A DNA stretch of 64,000 nt from Niebla homalea (GCA_019925105.1 JAHGAU010000044.1:166793-230792); one strand, 5' to 3'. Shown: positions 22,810 to 33,735, counted from the stretch's first letter. Notes: generated from the sequence alone by a model not told the origin. Numbers and translations: made by a program.

Positions 22810-22998
22810 TATTAGAGTGTTAATAACTTTTCATAGTGTTATCCAGTTTATATACGTATTAATTCATAAGTGTTATATATATTAAAGTACCTGGCCGTAT
22901 TTCTCAGAACGACCAGGTATCCTTTGGAGATAGCTTTGCTCTTCCTGCACACACCTAAATAACTGAATCAATGAATACGTTGCATACCCACTACATCA
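22810..22998 (+). repeat. 3' LTR of Copia derivative
   Basis: Starts TATTAGAGTG and is RIP-mutated up to about 22880; the outer right half retains CA/TG to the CTACATCA end. Confidence 0.92.
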
Positions 22999-23001
22999 GA
23001 T

Positions 23002-23103
23002 TCTTATGGCCCGCGGGCTTCTTACGTTAATAAGGCTGGTTCGACATTAAAGTATGCTATAAACGTTAAGGGAGTTCATACAGATAAGGATTACGTTTCT
23101 TGA
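23002..23103 (+). pseudogene. Repeat-family R coding relic with a single 9-residue unit
   Basis: Thirty-three codons are open from 23002 to a TGA at 23101. The translation runs SYGPRASYVNKAGSTLK, then YAINVKGVHTDKDYVS. The same peptide, with conservative changes and no frameshift, is encoded on the minus strand at about 33735-33450, where the KGVHTDKD segment is expanded to about six copies. The protein family is unknown to me. The left border is the Copia derivative's TSD, so the frame once continued left into 20765-20867. Confidence 0.5.
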
Positions 23104-23360
23104 ACTGGCTAATCCGGACGACGAAGTTAAAGTAACAGACCTTAATAAGAAATTACGATCGTAATATAAAGGAGCTAAAAAAGATTATAATCGTTGGAGA
23201 TTAATTCTCTTATAGAGGGTATAATACTTATATTAAATGTTCCTTGAAAATCAATCTGTCCGAGTTAATAATAGACTGGAGCTGCAAAATGTTATTACAT
23301 AAGGCCCGGGTCACTTAAGACACAGAGGGAACTTACTTCCCAACCATATCATCCAAGGAA

Positions 23361-23428
23361 GACGTTCCGCGTATCTTGACGTTCCTCGTGTCTTGACGTT
23401 CTGCGTATCTTAACGCTCTGCGTATCTT
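23361..23428. repeat. 17-bp minisatellite, four units
   Basis: Units of type GACGTTCTGCGTATCTT with one to three changes each. The flanks (23270-23690) are less AT-rich than average and keep CA/TG; no gene is recognised in them. Confidence 0.85.
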
Positions 23429-23879
23429 AAAGTTGGTACAATCAACTAGGCTTAATCCGAGTAAGTGGTATTACGTCTTTGCCTCTTTAAAGACTGGCTT
23501 TATTAAGGTCCTTATATGGAGGTATATGGGTATAAGTGAAATTAAGGTCCTTAATAAAGGGTATTCTTCAACTCCACCTAGAAACCCTCTCCATCCGGTA
23601 TCCTTAGTCGGTACCCCGACTGATCTGTCTACCTCCTTTAATATAGAAAGGACATCGTTACCTTAGATCCTGGGAGAATACCGCTATTTCGGAGGATATT
23701 GCTACATTAAATCTTAACTTGGGCGGATATTAACGCTTATTATTTACCGACCTTTTTTTAAGAAGTTATTTTTGATATATTCAAATATAGCTTTTAACCA
23801 GGGCCCCGTAATGCTTATAGAACGTCCGGCTATCTTAATTAATCCTTATCCGATAAAGCGTAAATAGCTGTGGCGTGCT

Positions 23880-23990
23880 CAGTACAAAGGGTAAAATGTA
23901 TGTGATATGTATGATTCTTAAGTAGCTAACTATGTGGGTGTTGCATATATGAAGGTGCGCGCTAAGCAAGCGGAACAAGGTAGAGCCGCT
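23880..23990 (-). repeat. Diverged fragment related to the TRIM-like LTR
   Basis: The minus strand reads TTAGCGCGCACCTTCAT and AGCTACTTAAGAATCATAC with CATTTTACCC nearby, matching blocks of the TRIM-like LTR (2373-2535) but with an intervening rearrangement. No second LTR or TSD was found. Confidence 0.5.
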
Positions 23991-24119
23991 CCGCTCCGGT
24001 AGGGCTGAGACTCAGCTCCAGCTGAGATCCTAACAATAGCTCTATAATATCTTTATACCGTTTAAAAACGGCCCGAATCCGATCGATCGTTAAGGGGTTA
24101 TTAAATTATAACGGATCCC

Positions 24120-24305
24120 GTATAGGTAATAGATATAAAGTAGTCTTAATAATATAGTCTTAATAATAAATATAGCGTAATCTTAATAAATAAAGGGCAG
24201 TCTTGGTGGATATAGCGCAGTCTTGGTGGTGTAGGCTTAGTGGTGGATGCAGCGTAGTCTTGGTGGTGGATGCAGGTAGTCTTAGTAGATATAGGTAGTC
24301 TTTTT
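24120..24305. repeat. Degenerate AGTCTTGGTGG minisatellite
   Basis: Seven or more irregular units around (G)TAGTCTTGGTGG(TG)GATGCAG, grading from RIP-like AT-rich versions on the left (TAGTCTTAATAATA) to GC-richer versions on the right. Confidence 0.75.
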
Positions 24306-24414
24306 CTAAGGACCTATGCTAAGAATTACTTATCGAGATAAGAAAATACCCCACTGCTTAAACCATATTAACTGGAATAATAAGCTTAGTAATTAAAACC
24401 TCCCAAAAAGCTAA

Positions 24415-24505
24415 GACGATCTTAAACCCAAGACCGTCTTAAGACGGTCTCCAGATGGTCTTGAATATAAGACGGTCATAAGACCGTCCCAAGACGATCT
24501 TGAAA
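24415..24505. repeat. Cluster of palindromes built on AAGACGGTCTT
   Basis: Contains a perfect 20-bp palindrome, AGACCGTCTTAAGACGGTCT, at 24431-24450 and an inverted repeat GACGGTC/GACCGTC with a 4-base loop at 24471-24488, plus further AAGACGATCTT-like copies on both sides. It lies next to the broken 3' side of LINE-R3. Confidence 0.85.
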
Positions 24506-24519
24506 GTTTAGGGGAACCC

Positions 24520-25308
24520 CTTAAGGTATATGCCTTTTCTTTATGGCCTTTACCGCTTAAGTTTATTCGACGGGCTTTTATTATTGCCTTTTCGCTTTAT
24601 ACGTTTACCCTTTAATATCCATCCTTACCTTTTATTAATAATTTTACTACTACCTTTTAAGCTTCCCTTAAATTTTTTAACTCTTTTAATCCTGCCCCTG
24701 CCCCTTTATAGAAATCTTTTACTCTTCGTAGCCCTACTTATAATATTGGCCAGGTCTTTAATATAATAGCCGTTTATTCCGTCGTAAGTAACCTGTCTAG
24801 GGTCCTTATTACCTTTTCTCTTATTTTAAATCCTTTACGTATTTAACGTATTATTTCTTTTACTCCCTGTCCTTAATTATTTATGAGTTTATCGCTTTTA
24901 TTATTTCCGTTTTATTCTATATACCTTTAACGCCGTTAACCTTATATTTACTTCGCGTATACCCGTCCGTTTTTTCTTCCGCCGTTACCGCCGTTTTACT
25001 TTCCTTAATAGCCTTTTTACCTATTACTTTTTTACGCGTTTTACGCGTCCCTTCATATGTATTTTATTGACCATAGTTCCCATTTTAGTTTAATGGCCGT
25101 TTATCGCGTTATCATCGCGTTATTTATACGATTTCCCGTTACTTTTATTAATATAAGCCACTTACCCGCGTACTCCCTCGTTCTTAATTATTATACCACC
25201 TGTATTTATCGCAATTAAGGTATTGGCCTCATTATTATTTAAGCTATACGTATACGTATCGTTTTGGACCTCTAGGCTCCCTTTATTCGTGGCCATCTCT
25301 CCTCGATC
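24520..25308 (-). mobile_element. LINE-R3: minus-strand LINE fragment holding only the 5' end
   Basis: The minus strand from 25296 begins ATGGCCACGAATAAAGGG, the start of LINE ORF1 as in LINE-2 (34739) and LINE-3 (45413), and stays homologous to about 28305 of LINE-1. It then stops at about 24520. Retrotransposed LINE copies normally lose the 5' end and keep the 3' end, so this fragment has probably been cut by deletion or recombination. No TSD was found. Confidence 0.75.
24540..25296 (-). pseudogene. LINE ORF1 N-terminal relic (in LINE-R3)
   Basis: Starts MATNKGSLEVQNDTYTYS on the minus strand, then degrades; further down LKDLANII and a Lys/Arg-rich stretch match LINE-1 27960-28240. It is the N-terminal, basic part of the Gag-like ORF1 protein that packages LINE RNA. 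A stop-free frame on the opposite (plus) strand at 24530-24766 is an antisense shadow; an equivalent antisense frame exists in LINE-1. Confidence 0.65.
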
Positions 25309-25460
25309 AAATAATAAATATATGTTATATATACATTTATTTCTTATTTATAGTTTATAAAGATTAAGATAAAATTAATTAAAAAAACGGGAATTAATAA
25401 TTATTATTAAATATTGATTATAAAAAAAAGGTATTAAAGTGGTTATTAAGTTTATAATAG
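25309..25460. other. Unassigned AT-rich spacer
   Basis: I see nothing recognisable here beyond AT-rich sequence between LINE-R3 and element C. Confidence 0.5.
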
Positions 25461-26350
25461 AGGGGCGAGCGCGGCGGAATCGCATTTTTGCGTACGGAAG
25501 ATAAATTATAGAATAATTAAATATTTTGAGTGTAAAGGACGATTTCATTAAGAGCCCTTAAACCTTATTTTCGTAAATTACGTGATTAATATAGATAAAG
25601 TAATAATAAATATCCGACGATTTATTAATACTTATAATTAACCTTAAATAAGCTTAATCACTATATAAAATCCATAAAAAAAGGTTATAGGGATTTAACG
25701 TTCAAAGGTTAAAGTTAAGATTAAATAAGGTTAATATAAAAACAATATATAATAAAATATTTAAAGTAAAATTCAAACGTTAAGAATAATAAAGTTATAT
25801 AATCGAAACCGCCTTTTTTTTAATTAAGCTTAATAAGGTTATTGGATCTTTACTATAAATTATAAATTATAATAATAATAATAAATTTTTAACGGAAATA
25901 ATAAATTAAGGATTTAAGGTATTAGAAAAGATGGGAAGGGATGAAAGAGTAAAAGTGATGAAATAGTAGGTAGCAATGGAGTGCAATTGAAGATGGGCCG
26001 CAGCCCCTATATAAGTTGGTAAGGTATAGGTTGCTTATTATAGTAATCCGTTATACCTTCCCTTTTTCAAGTATATATGAATCGATTCCACCCTTAATTA
26101 GCCCTTTTAGTGTTTCCATTCCTCTATATACTTATCCGAAAGTTTGGTATCTTCCATGCTCTCCCCCTTTCTAGTATTCATTAATCTCAATCGGATTAAT
26201 ATAAGGACTTAATCGTAATATTAAGGTAAATAATTACGGGGGAAAGGTTTTTATTTAAATCGGATTAACCTTTATGGTAAATTAAATTTAAGTTAATTAC
26301 TTATAGTTTCCTTTTCTTTTTTAAAATTAAAACGATAAGTTTAAAATAAG
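25461..26350 (+). mobile_element. Element C: LINE-tailed element, 3'-truncated, with 250-bp insertion
   Basis: The head AGGGGCGAGCGCGGCGG matches elements A, B and D. Homology runs to about 26350, where the last roughly 110 bp including the tail are missing; the sequence then changes to an unrelated GGGGGTCCTGC stretch. A 250-bp element with its own TSD occupies 25924-26173. Confidence 0.85.
25924..26173. mobile_element. 250-bp short interspersed element, copy 1
   Basis: Exactly 250 bp from AGAAAAGATGGG to CCCCCTTTCTA, flanked by the 5-bp TSD GTATT at 25919-25923 and 26174-26178. It holds GATGGGCCGCAGCCCCTATATAAG-type sequence: a small GGGCCGCAGCCC hairpin next to a TATATAAG box. The size and TSD fit a solo LTR of a small family or a very short LTR-like element; orientation is unknown. 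It keeps nearly all CA/TG sites although it sits in RIP-mutated DNA. Confidence 0.88.
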
Positions 26351-27388
26351 TATTAATACCTTACGGGGGTCCTGCAAATCCTCAAAAGGGTGTCAAAATG
26401 GTAACAAAATGATTGGATTTTGAAAAGGGTGTTAAAAGGGTTTTAAAAGGCTTTTTAAATTTTTATGCTTTTAGAATTTTAAATTATATAATTAAAGTTT
26501 TAGGAATAGGCTAATACTTTATAGAATAATTACGTATATTATATTATCGCTTAATATATATTAATACGTAAGGCTAGCCCTTATATTAATAGTAGAAAAG
26601 CCTCCCTTTTATATTAACGCTAAAGCTTACGGTTATATATATACCGCCTATAATATTATCCTTTACCTATGTTTTACCTTTTAAAGTAAGGATTATATTA
26701 TAGCTATTAATTACCTTAACCTTCACAATAGCTTTTATACTCACGTTATTAAAGTATAATTTAATTTAATTATAACGAATGCGACTTAAAGGATAAATAT
26801 GGCTATATTAAAGTAATTACTTTTTCAAGATAATATTTATTTAGGGCTATAAGCTTTAAATAAAGATTTATAATTAATATAACCGCGGGTTCTATAGATA
26901 TTACTTTACGTTAATATTTTATTTATTAATCCTCGTTTTTTATTTTCGTTCCCTGTATTTAAGGTTTTAAATTAATAACTTTGGAGCTTTTCGTAATAAC
27001 GCTGATTTCCGTTCTCCAATATAGTATTAATATCATTTAAAGAAATAAGGCTACGGCTTTAAAGGCTTAGTCTTTATTAATTATTATAACGTTTTTCTTA
27101 TTAATTTTCTTAATTAATTAAGCTTAATCTCTCTTCAAAGTTAAACGATAATTATAAAGACTTTAATAACTCTTTAAAAATAAATTATAATTATAAGTAC
27201 TTTAATAAAGCTTCTTAGAATAACATTAAATTTAAAGGAAAAAAATGTTCTTAAGGAAGCTTACGCTCAGTTATTTACTTAAGTTAAGATTTAAAATAAT
27301 AATATCGTTTACGACTTAAAGAATATCGGATAAAGAAGGTTTCCAGATAAAGTTAAAATAAGGAAAAGCCTTAATAAATCCCGTAATT
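26351..27388. other. Unassigned stretch with a family-R fragment
   Basis: 26360-26480 is a lightly mutated patch with AAAAGGGTGT-type repeats and no known homology. 26490-27020 is AT-rich and unassigned. About 27030-27240 resembles 34370-34570 (AAATAAGGCTACGGC...), a member of repeat family R. No gene is recognised. Confidence 0.5.
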
Positions 27389-27414
27389 AAGTATTTAAAA
27401 GATAGATTGGAAGA

Positions 27415-29050
27415 ATAGCGACGAACAAAGGGACCCTAAAGGTCCAAAACGATACGTATACGCATAGCTCTAATAATAATAAGAGAAGTACATTAAGTAC
27501 GATAAATAGAAGTAACGTAATAATTAAGAATAAGGTGGTAAACGGGCAAATAACCTATATTAATAGGAACGGCAATAACGCGTACGGGTAATATAATAAT
27601 AATAAGCTAAATAACGCTTAAAATAAATAAGGAAATTAAGGCTAATAAAATACGCGTATTAAAGCGTATAAAACGCGTAATAGTAATACGGAAATAATAA
27701 GTAAATAAAAGGGTAAAAAGGCCGGTATAGTATTAACGATAAAAGGTATAAGCGGGGGAAAAAGGTAAAAAGACCGCGGCGAAAATATTATTAAGGATAT
27801 ATAAAAGGGAAATAAAATTAATAAAAAGGATAAAACCTTAAGGGATTAAAAGTAAAAAGCGGAAACGGTATATTACTTAATAAGTAAAAGCGAAAAAGTA
27901 ATAAAGGAGGTAATAAAGGCCTTAAAAGGATTCCTTACGGTAAAGTAAAAAAATATTACGTTAAAAACTTAGCTAATATTATAGATTAAGCTAAAAAACG
28001 TAAAGGACTTTTATATAAAAATAAGGATAAAATTAAGGGAAACGGAGCAGCTATAAAGCTCTTAAAGGGCGGTAATAAGGGCGTTAATAAAAAATAAAGA
28101 TAACGGTTTAAAGTTAAATATATAAAGTGAAAATATAAAAATAATGGCCCCTTAAATAAAAAAGAGCTAAAAAATAAAAGTAATAAAAAGGATACCCATA
28201 GTAAAGAATAAAAGGATAACGGAAAAAAGGGCAATTATATTAAGGAAAATAAAAATAATAACGGTTTATTTATTTAATAATAAAAAAAGGAATATAGTAG
28301 TAAAAATAAATCCGTTATAATTAATAAAGGTTTTTAAAATAATAACGGAACTATTAATAGAATAAATTATTACGGTACGTAAATTATAAAATAAAAATAT
28401 CCTTCTTAATATAGTGTCTTTAAAAATAAAAAAAAGCTTAAAAAAGTTTGAAACTTAAATTAATAAAAAAAAGTATAAATTAATTAAGCTTTTAAGGTAA
28501 TTATTTACCGTTATAATAAATAAGATATATTTATTACGTTTTAAGGAAATTAAAAAAACTATATTAAAAAATATAAAAAAAGAAAATATAGTTCTTTACT
28601 TAAAGCTTAAGATTATTCATTATAAACTTTTATTAATAATAAAAAAACCTAACTTTTTAAAACGTATAAAAAGGTATTTTATTATTATATTAAGTATAAC
28701 GTTAATAAAAATATATAATAACGTTTTAAATAAAAAGATTATTAAAAAAGGATTTCTTAAAATAACTTAATTATAAGATAAAATGGCTAATATTTATTAA
28801 TATTTTAAGTATTAAAACTATAAATATATTATTATAAAGTATTTTAATATTATAAAATATATAATTTACGTTAAAAGTTACGATATTTATAAGTATATAA
28901 AATTAATAATTAAAAAGCTTATAAAAAATATACTTAAATATATTATATATAATAAGAAAAAATACTTAATATAGGATTTTAAATATATAATAAAAATTAA
29001 AAAAATTAAACGTAAAGAAACCCAGATAACCATAAAAATCTAACGGTATA
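27415..29050 (+). pseudogene. LINE ORF1 (Gag-like, zinc-knuckle) relic
   Basis: ORF1 encodes the nucleic-acid-binding partner protein of the LINE. The N-terminus is read best in LINE-2 as MATNKGTPEVQNDTYTYSS. At about 28795-29020 the frame gives a triple-knuckle layout with RIP-altered ligands: YFKYQNYKYIIIKYFN, YIIYVKSYDIYKYIK, and KYIIYNKKKYLI followed by FKYIIKIKKIKR. Restoring Tyr to the expected Cys/His positions gives C-x2-C-x4-H-x4-C spacing as in fungal LINE ORF1 proteins (inference). Many TAA stops stand where Gln is expected. An antisense open frame at 27986-28234 is a by-product. Confidence 0.78.
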
Positions 29051-29349
29051 ATACGTATAAAATTAATTTAATAAATTAATTAAAAATAACCTTAAAACGC
29101 GAACTTAATTAATTAAATAATAAAAGGTAAATAACGGTAAAGAAAAGAAAACTCTTTATAATTTTAACTTTAAAGGCTAGCCGTTTTACGTCTTTAATAA
29201 TAGTTAAAAAGGTATTAAATTAAAAAACGCTTAACTTTAATAAAAAGTCCGTAACTTAAACGGATATAAAAAAGGGAGTTTTTATAAAAATTAATATATA
29301 ATATATTAATATTTTTAAGAATAATATAATATAACGTCCGTAATAAAGG

Positions 29350-31450
29350 ATTTAAAGTTATAATATTAATATTTAAGTTTAAAAAAGTTAAAATATTAAT
29401 ATTATAATAATATAAGAATTATTATATAATTTATATATATATTTATTTATTAACCTAGAAGAAAAATTTTATTTAACTTTTAAGGGGGATAAGATAGTTA
29501 GAATATACTTTTTTATAAATAAACGGTTTAACGTAAATAATTAAGATATTATTTATTATAATAAAAATCTTTATATATTCTATATTATAAAAAAAGGGGA
29601 CTTAAAAAATAACCTTAATATTTATAATATATATAACCCGCCGTTAATTAATAAAGAAGGATTTTTTATAATATTATTATTTAAAAAAATCTTAATTATT
29701 TTAAATAAATATATATTATTTAAAAACTTTAATTTATATTATTATATATAAAATTAAAAAAAGCGTACGATAAATTATATTAAATTGGATAACCTATTAA
29801 TAATTACCGCTTAAATTAATTTCTTATTATTAATATTATAAGGGATTATTATATAAAAGAATTATAAATTTAAAACAACGATTAATTTAGCCTTTAATAC
29901 GGAAAAGGTTGCCGGTATAATCGTAATATATAAATTATAAAAAGACTTAAAATATAGCTTAAATTATATATTAATATAAATAACTTTAAATTAAACCGTT
30001 AATATAATTATATTATTACCAGTAAAGAAAACGTAAAAAACAGTTAAGGAAATAAAGGTTTATATAAAAGCGGAAGAGATAATAATATAATTTATAAATT
30101 TTCTTTAATTAAATAATAAAGACCGGATTAATTTTTTTATAAAGTAAATAATAAAAATATTAAATAAAGTAATTAATAAAATTATCTTAATAATAAAACC
30201 CTTTTAAAGAAGTTAAAATTTATTAAAATAAAGGATATATAATTACGATTATAAAAGTAAAAAAGTTAATTAAATAAACTTTTAAGTATAAAAATTAAGA
30301 GATATTTAATTAATTAAAAGTTACTTAAAAAGAAAAAAAAGGATTATTAAAAAGGTTAAATAAATATATTTTTAATCTATAATATATAACTTAACGGTCT
30401 TACTTTATAGTATCTAAAAGTTAATAAAGTATAATATTTAATAAAGTATAATATAAAATAAAATAAGAAATTAAAGTTTATTTTTAAATTTCCGTTTTTA
30501 AAAAATCCGATAATATATTAATTAATATCTTTAACGGTAAAATTAAGGCCCTTAAAAAAGTATTTTTCTTTTTTCCATTAAAAGTTAACTTAAATAATAT
30601 TAATAGCATTATATATTTTAATTTTATATTAATAAATAAAGTAATAATATAAAATATAATAATTAAAACGATTAATAAATAAAAAAAAAATAAAGCCTTA
30701 AGATTAAATAAGATTCTTAATAAATTCTTAATAATAATAACTTTACCGTTTAAAAAGGTTTTTATTTATTTCTTTTAAGTATATTTTAACGTTAATTATT
30801 ATTTACGTAAGTTTAAAAAAATAAAAACGATTATCTTTAAAAAATTTATTAAGTTAAATTATTTTAAAGTAAAGTCTTATAAACTTATTATACTTTTATA
30901 TACGTTAAAGAAAACCTTAAAGATAATAATAACGAGGATCCTTAATAATTATATAGAAAATTACGGATTTCTCCCCGATTAATAAATAAGAATAAAAAGA
31001 AATCGGTTAATAAAAATAGCCCTTAAAAAATTAATTAACGGTATATATATAATATAAAATTACGGGAAGAAATATATTATAAGTCTTCTTTCTCTTAATA
31101 TTATAAGTATTTTTAATAAAATAAATTATTAAAAATTATTATATAATTTAAGGAAAAAAAAAATTATTTTTTTAATTAAATAAATAAAAATTTTCTTAAA
31201 CAATTAAACTATATTAATTAATTTAAGATAAAAAATAAGCTTAATAAAGCCCATTATAATAAGAATTCCTTAAAGATTACTTATTTTTTTTATATTATTT
31301 TTATTTTTTAATAATTTATTAATTAAAAAGCTTATTAAATTAAAATAAAAGGTTTAAGTTAAAAACTTTATTAATAATATTTACCTTTTAATTTATAATA
31401 CTTTTATACGTATAAATTATTTAAACTTAAAATAAGTTTATAAAGTCTAT
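29350..31450 (+). pseudogene. LINE ORF2 relic: AP-type endonuclease and reverse transcriptase
   Basis: Nicks the target and primes reverse transcription there. Endonuclease: the QEPPY-type start is clearest in LINE-3 (IQEPPYN as AI-stop-KPPYNLYIYS at about 47410), the GDFN box is at about 29715 here and reads LIGNFNLYYI in LINE-3, and the SDHLPI end near 29965 reads S-D-Y-I-P-I in LINE-3 (48225). RT: the segment at about 30830-30980 matches the clean stretch at 37853-38056. The catalytic box is at about 31366-31395, read as FINNIYLL (FxDDI with both Asp changed to Asn). All changes are RIP-type. No active frame remains. Confidence 0.82.
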
Positions 31451-33201
31451 CTTTAATAAATAAGAATTTATAAGGCTTAATTTACGTTATATAAATATAA
31501 ACTTATTTATATAATTAAAAACCTAAGGTTATATAATATAATAATTATAATAAACTTAAATAAAATTACGGTAAAGCCGGATATTAATATTAAAGTCCTT
31601 AACCTTTAAGTAAATAGGAAACTTAATTAAAAAAATTATATAAAAAAAATTTAAAAAAAAAATAACTTTATAAGAAAAAAACCTTATTTATCTTACCATA
31701 TTAATATAAGGAGCTACGTTATAAAAGGTTTAAACTATTTATTAAATTATAATAAAGTTAATTATAATATATATTACGGCTATTTAATATATACTTAAGG
31801 GTATTCCGGGATATAAAAAGAGTTTACTTAAATATTATAAAAAGTCTAAAATTATTATTTAAGAGTAATTAATAATATTTATAAAGTAACCCTTATCCCG
31901 GTATTAAAATCTAAAATCTTTATATTATTAATCGAGGTTTTATTAAATTAAATAATCGCTTAAATAAAATTAAAAAATATATATACTTAATTACGATAAT
32001 AAGAAACGGGTAGATCCGTTAAAATCTTAATAAGCTTAAAGTTAAAAGGAATAAATTAAAGATATTTATTTCTTTTTTTATTAAGATAAAATAAGAATAA
32101 GTTAAGAAAAAAATTAACTTTATTAATATCCCGGAAACTAATTTAAGTAAGTATAAATTCTTATTAAACGTAAAAAAGATTAAAATTAAAAGGATTTAAA
32201 AAATAAAAACTATAATAATAATTACTTTATAAATTATAATAAAATAAATTAAACGTTAACGGAAATATAAAGACTTTATATTTTAAAATTATTATTACTT
32301 AATTTTTAACGATAAAAAGATTATTAATAAATATCTCCGTTATTATAATATTATAAGGAAAAGTAATAACGTATTAATAATTTAACTCCGGACGGATAAA
32401 AACGGTTTAACTTATTTCCTATTTACTATATATACCGGAGGTCGGATAAACGCCGGATATAAGTACGGATAAAAAAAAATAAAACGCTATATACGTCCTT
32501 ATTTCTTATCCCTTATTTACGGAAATTAAGTTAAGATTTATTATAAAAATTAATACTTATAATTACCGTTAAATATTATTTATAAAGTGAAATATTTAGA
32601 TAATTATTAAATTTATAATATTTACCGGATTATTATTATAGTTTAACTTCGTTATAAAGATAAATAAAATTACCGAAAACCTTACGGAGAAAGCTTATTA
32701 CCGGTTAAAGAAGAAAAAAGGAACGGAAACCGATTATATTAATTATATAAACCGGAAAGTATCTTTTATAATTATAAGGATATAATAATAAACGTTTATT
32801 AAAAGTCTTTAAAAAAAGTTAACGGCAATAATAATATAAAAAAAATATATATTAAGCGTATAAATATTAATAAGGATATTTAAAGGTATTATATAAGATT
32901 AAGGTAATATAAATATATAAAGGAACGGAAGAATAACGAGCTTAAAGATAATCCCTATAAGGATATAATCGTAATATTATGGCTTTTCTTATAAGAGTTA
33001 AAATATAAAAAGTATATAAATAGATTATTATTCTCTAAACGGCCGTTAATATCCTTTACCTTAAGGGATAAAGGGTAGAAGCCTGGTAAATACCGGTTTT
33101 TACCCTAACGTTATAAGTATTAGGTTTTTACGGTTACCAATAAGGCCAAAAGGCCGCGTATTAAAGAACGCCGGAATTAGCTTAGCTAGACCCGTAATAT
33201 A

Positions 33202-33221
33202 AATCAATCAATCAATCAATC
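33202..33221 (+). repeat. (CAAT)n tail of LINE-1
   Basis: ATCAATCAATCAATCAATC ends the LINE. The same tail ends LINE-2, LINE-3, the chimeric LINE and elements A, B and D. CA sites are kept in all copies. Confidence 0.9.
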
Positions 33222-33449
33222 AAGTATTTAAAAGAATAGTAATCGTAAGCATATTATCGTTTAATTAATAATATATGTAATTAAAGTTTTTATATAGACC
33301 CGTTCTTAAGTTCTAAGGTTATTAAAACTCCCGTTAAAGCTTATTCCTTTGCTTTTAATAGCCGATACGCAGTAAATTAATAAGAGTTAAAGTATAATAT
33401 TAATTAACGTATATTGTAACTTATTAATACCATTTTACTTAACGTTATT

Positions 33450-33735
33450 TTAATAAAAAACGTAATCCTCATCTAAATAGACTCCCCGAAGGTCCTTATC
33501 TATATAAACTCCCTTAAGGTCCTTATCTACATAAACTCCCTTAAGGTCCTTATCTACATAAACTCCCTTAAGGTCCTTATCTGTATAAATTCCCTCAGAG
33601 TCCTTATCTATATAAACTCCCTTAACGTTTACGGTATATTTTAATGTCGAACCAGTTTTATTAACGTAAAAAGACCGCGGGTTATAAGAATTTTGCGATT
33701 ATTATATTAAGGATAACCGGGACTTTATTTAAAAT
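33450..33735 (-). pseudogene. Repeat-family R coding relic with an expanded 9-residue repeat
   Basis: The minus strand reads YNPRSFYVNKTGSTLK, YTVNVKGVYIDKD, then units SEGIYTDKD, LKGVYVDKD (twice), LKGVYIDKD and LRGVYLDED, ending YVFY-stop at 33450. The 27-bp unit keeps the frame. The copy at 23002 has one unit, and the one near 34335 has one unit (VEGIYINKN). Function is unknown. The minus-strand frame is stop-free across the array, which is unusual in this window, although the array itself has few CA sites on which RIP could act. Confidence 0.55.
33480..33624. repeat. 27-bp minisatellite, five full units
   Basis: Units start at 33480, 33507, 33534, 33561 and 33588, with a partial sixth at 33615, of type AACTCCCTTAAGGTCCTTAT plus CTACATA. 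It encodes the 9-residue repeat on the minus strand. Confidence 0.9.

Larger units (their letters stand above)
20868..22998 (+). mobile_element. Internally deleted Copia element (Gag fused to RT tail/RNase H)
   Basis: A 2131-bp LTR element with 189-bp LTRs (20868-21056 and 22810-22998) starting TGTTGGAGTG and ending CTACATCA. Perfect TSD GATTC at 20863-20867 and 22999-23003. The interior starts GGTTATAAGCCC, the same primer-site type as the plus-strand Copia. Protease, integrase and most of RT are absent, yet Gag and RNase H remain in one frame. RIP is weaker than in neighbouring elements, particularly in the outer LTR halves and around 21900-22330. Confidence 0.93.
27403..33221 (+). mobile_element. 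LINE-1: near-complete Tad/I-like LINE (5.8 kb)
   Basis: A 5819-bp copy flanked by a perfect 14-bp TSD, AAGTATTTAAAAGA, at 27389-27402 and 33222-33235. Order: ORF1 (about 27415-29050), ORF2 with endonuclease (about 29350-30040) and RT (about 30750-31450), C-terminal region, 3' UTR and a (CAAT)n tail (33202-33221). It is the best reference copy in the window. The whole interior is RIP-saturated; the first roughly 40 bp and the tail keep CA. The ORF1 start codon is ATA here (ATG in LINE-2 and LINE-3). Confidence 0.93.

Noticed and set aside
23433..23666. 77-codon plus-strand open frame
   Set aside because: Lies in a lightly mutated stretch next to a minisatellite; the translation shows no motif I recognise and has no support from a second copy.
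24530..24766. Leu/Ile-rich 78-codon plus-strand open frame
   Set aside because: Antisense to LINE ORF1 in LINE-R3; a corresponding antisense frame occurs in LINE-1 at 27986-28234.
27986..28234. Hydrophobic 82-codon minus-strand open frame
   Set aside because: Antisense shadow of the Lys/Asn-rich part of LINE ORF1.
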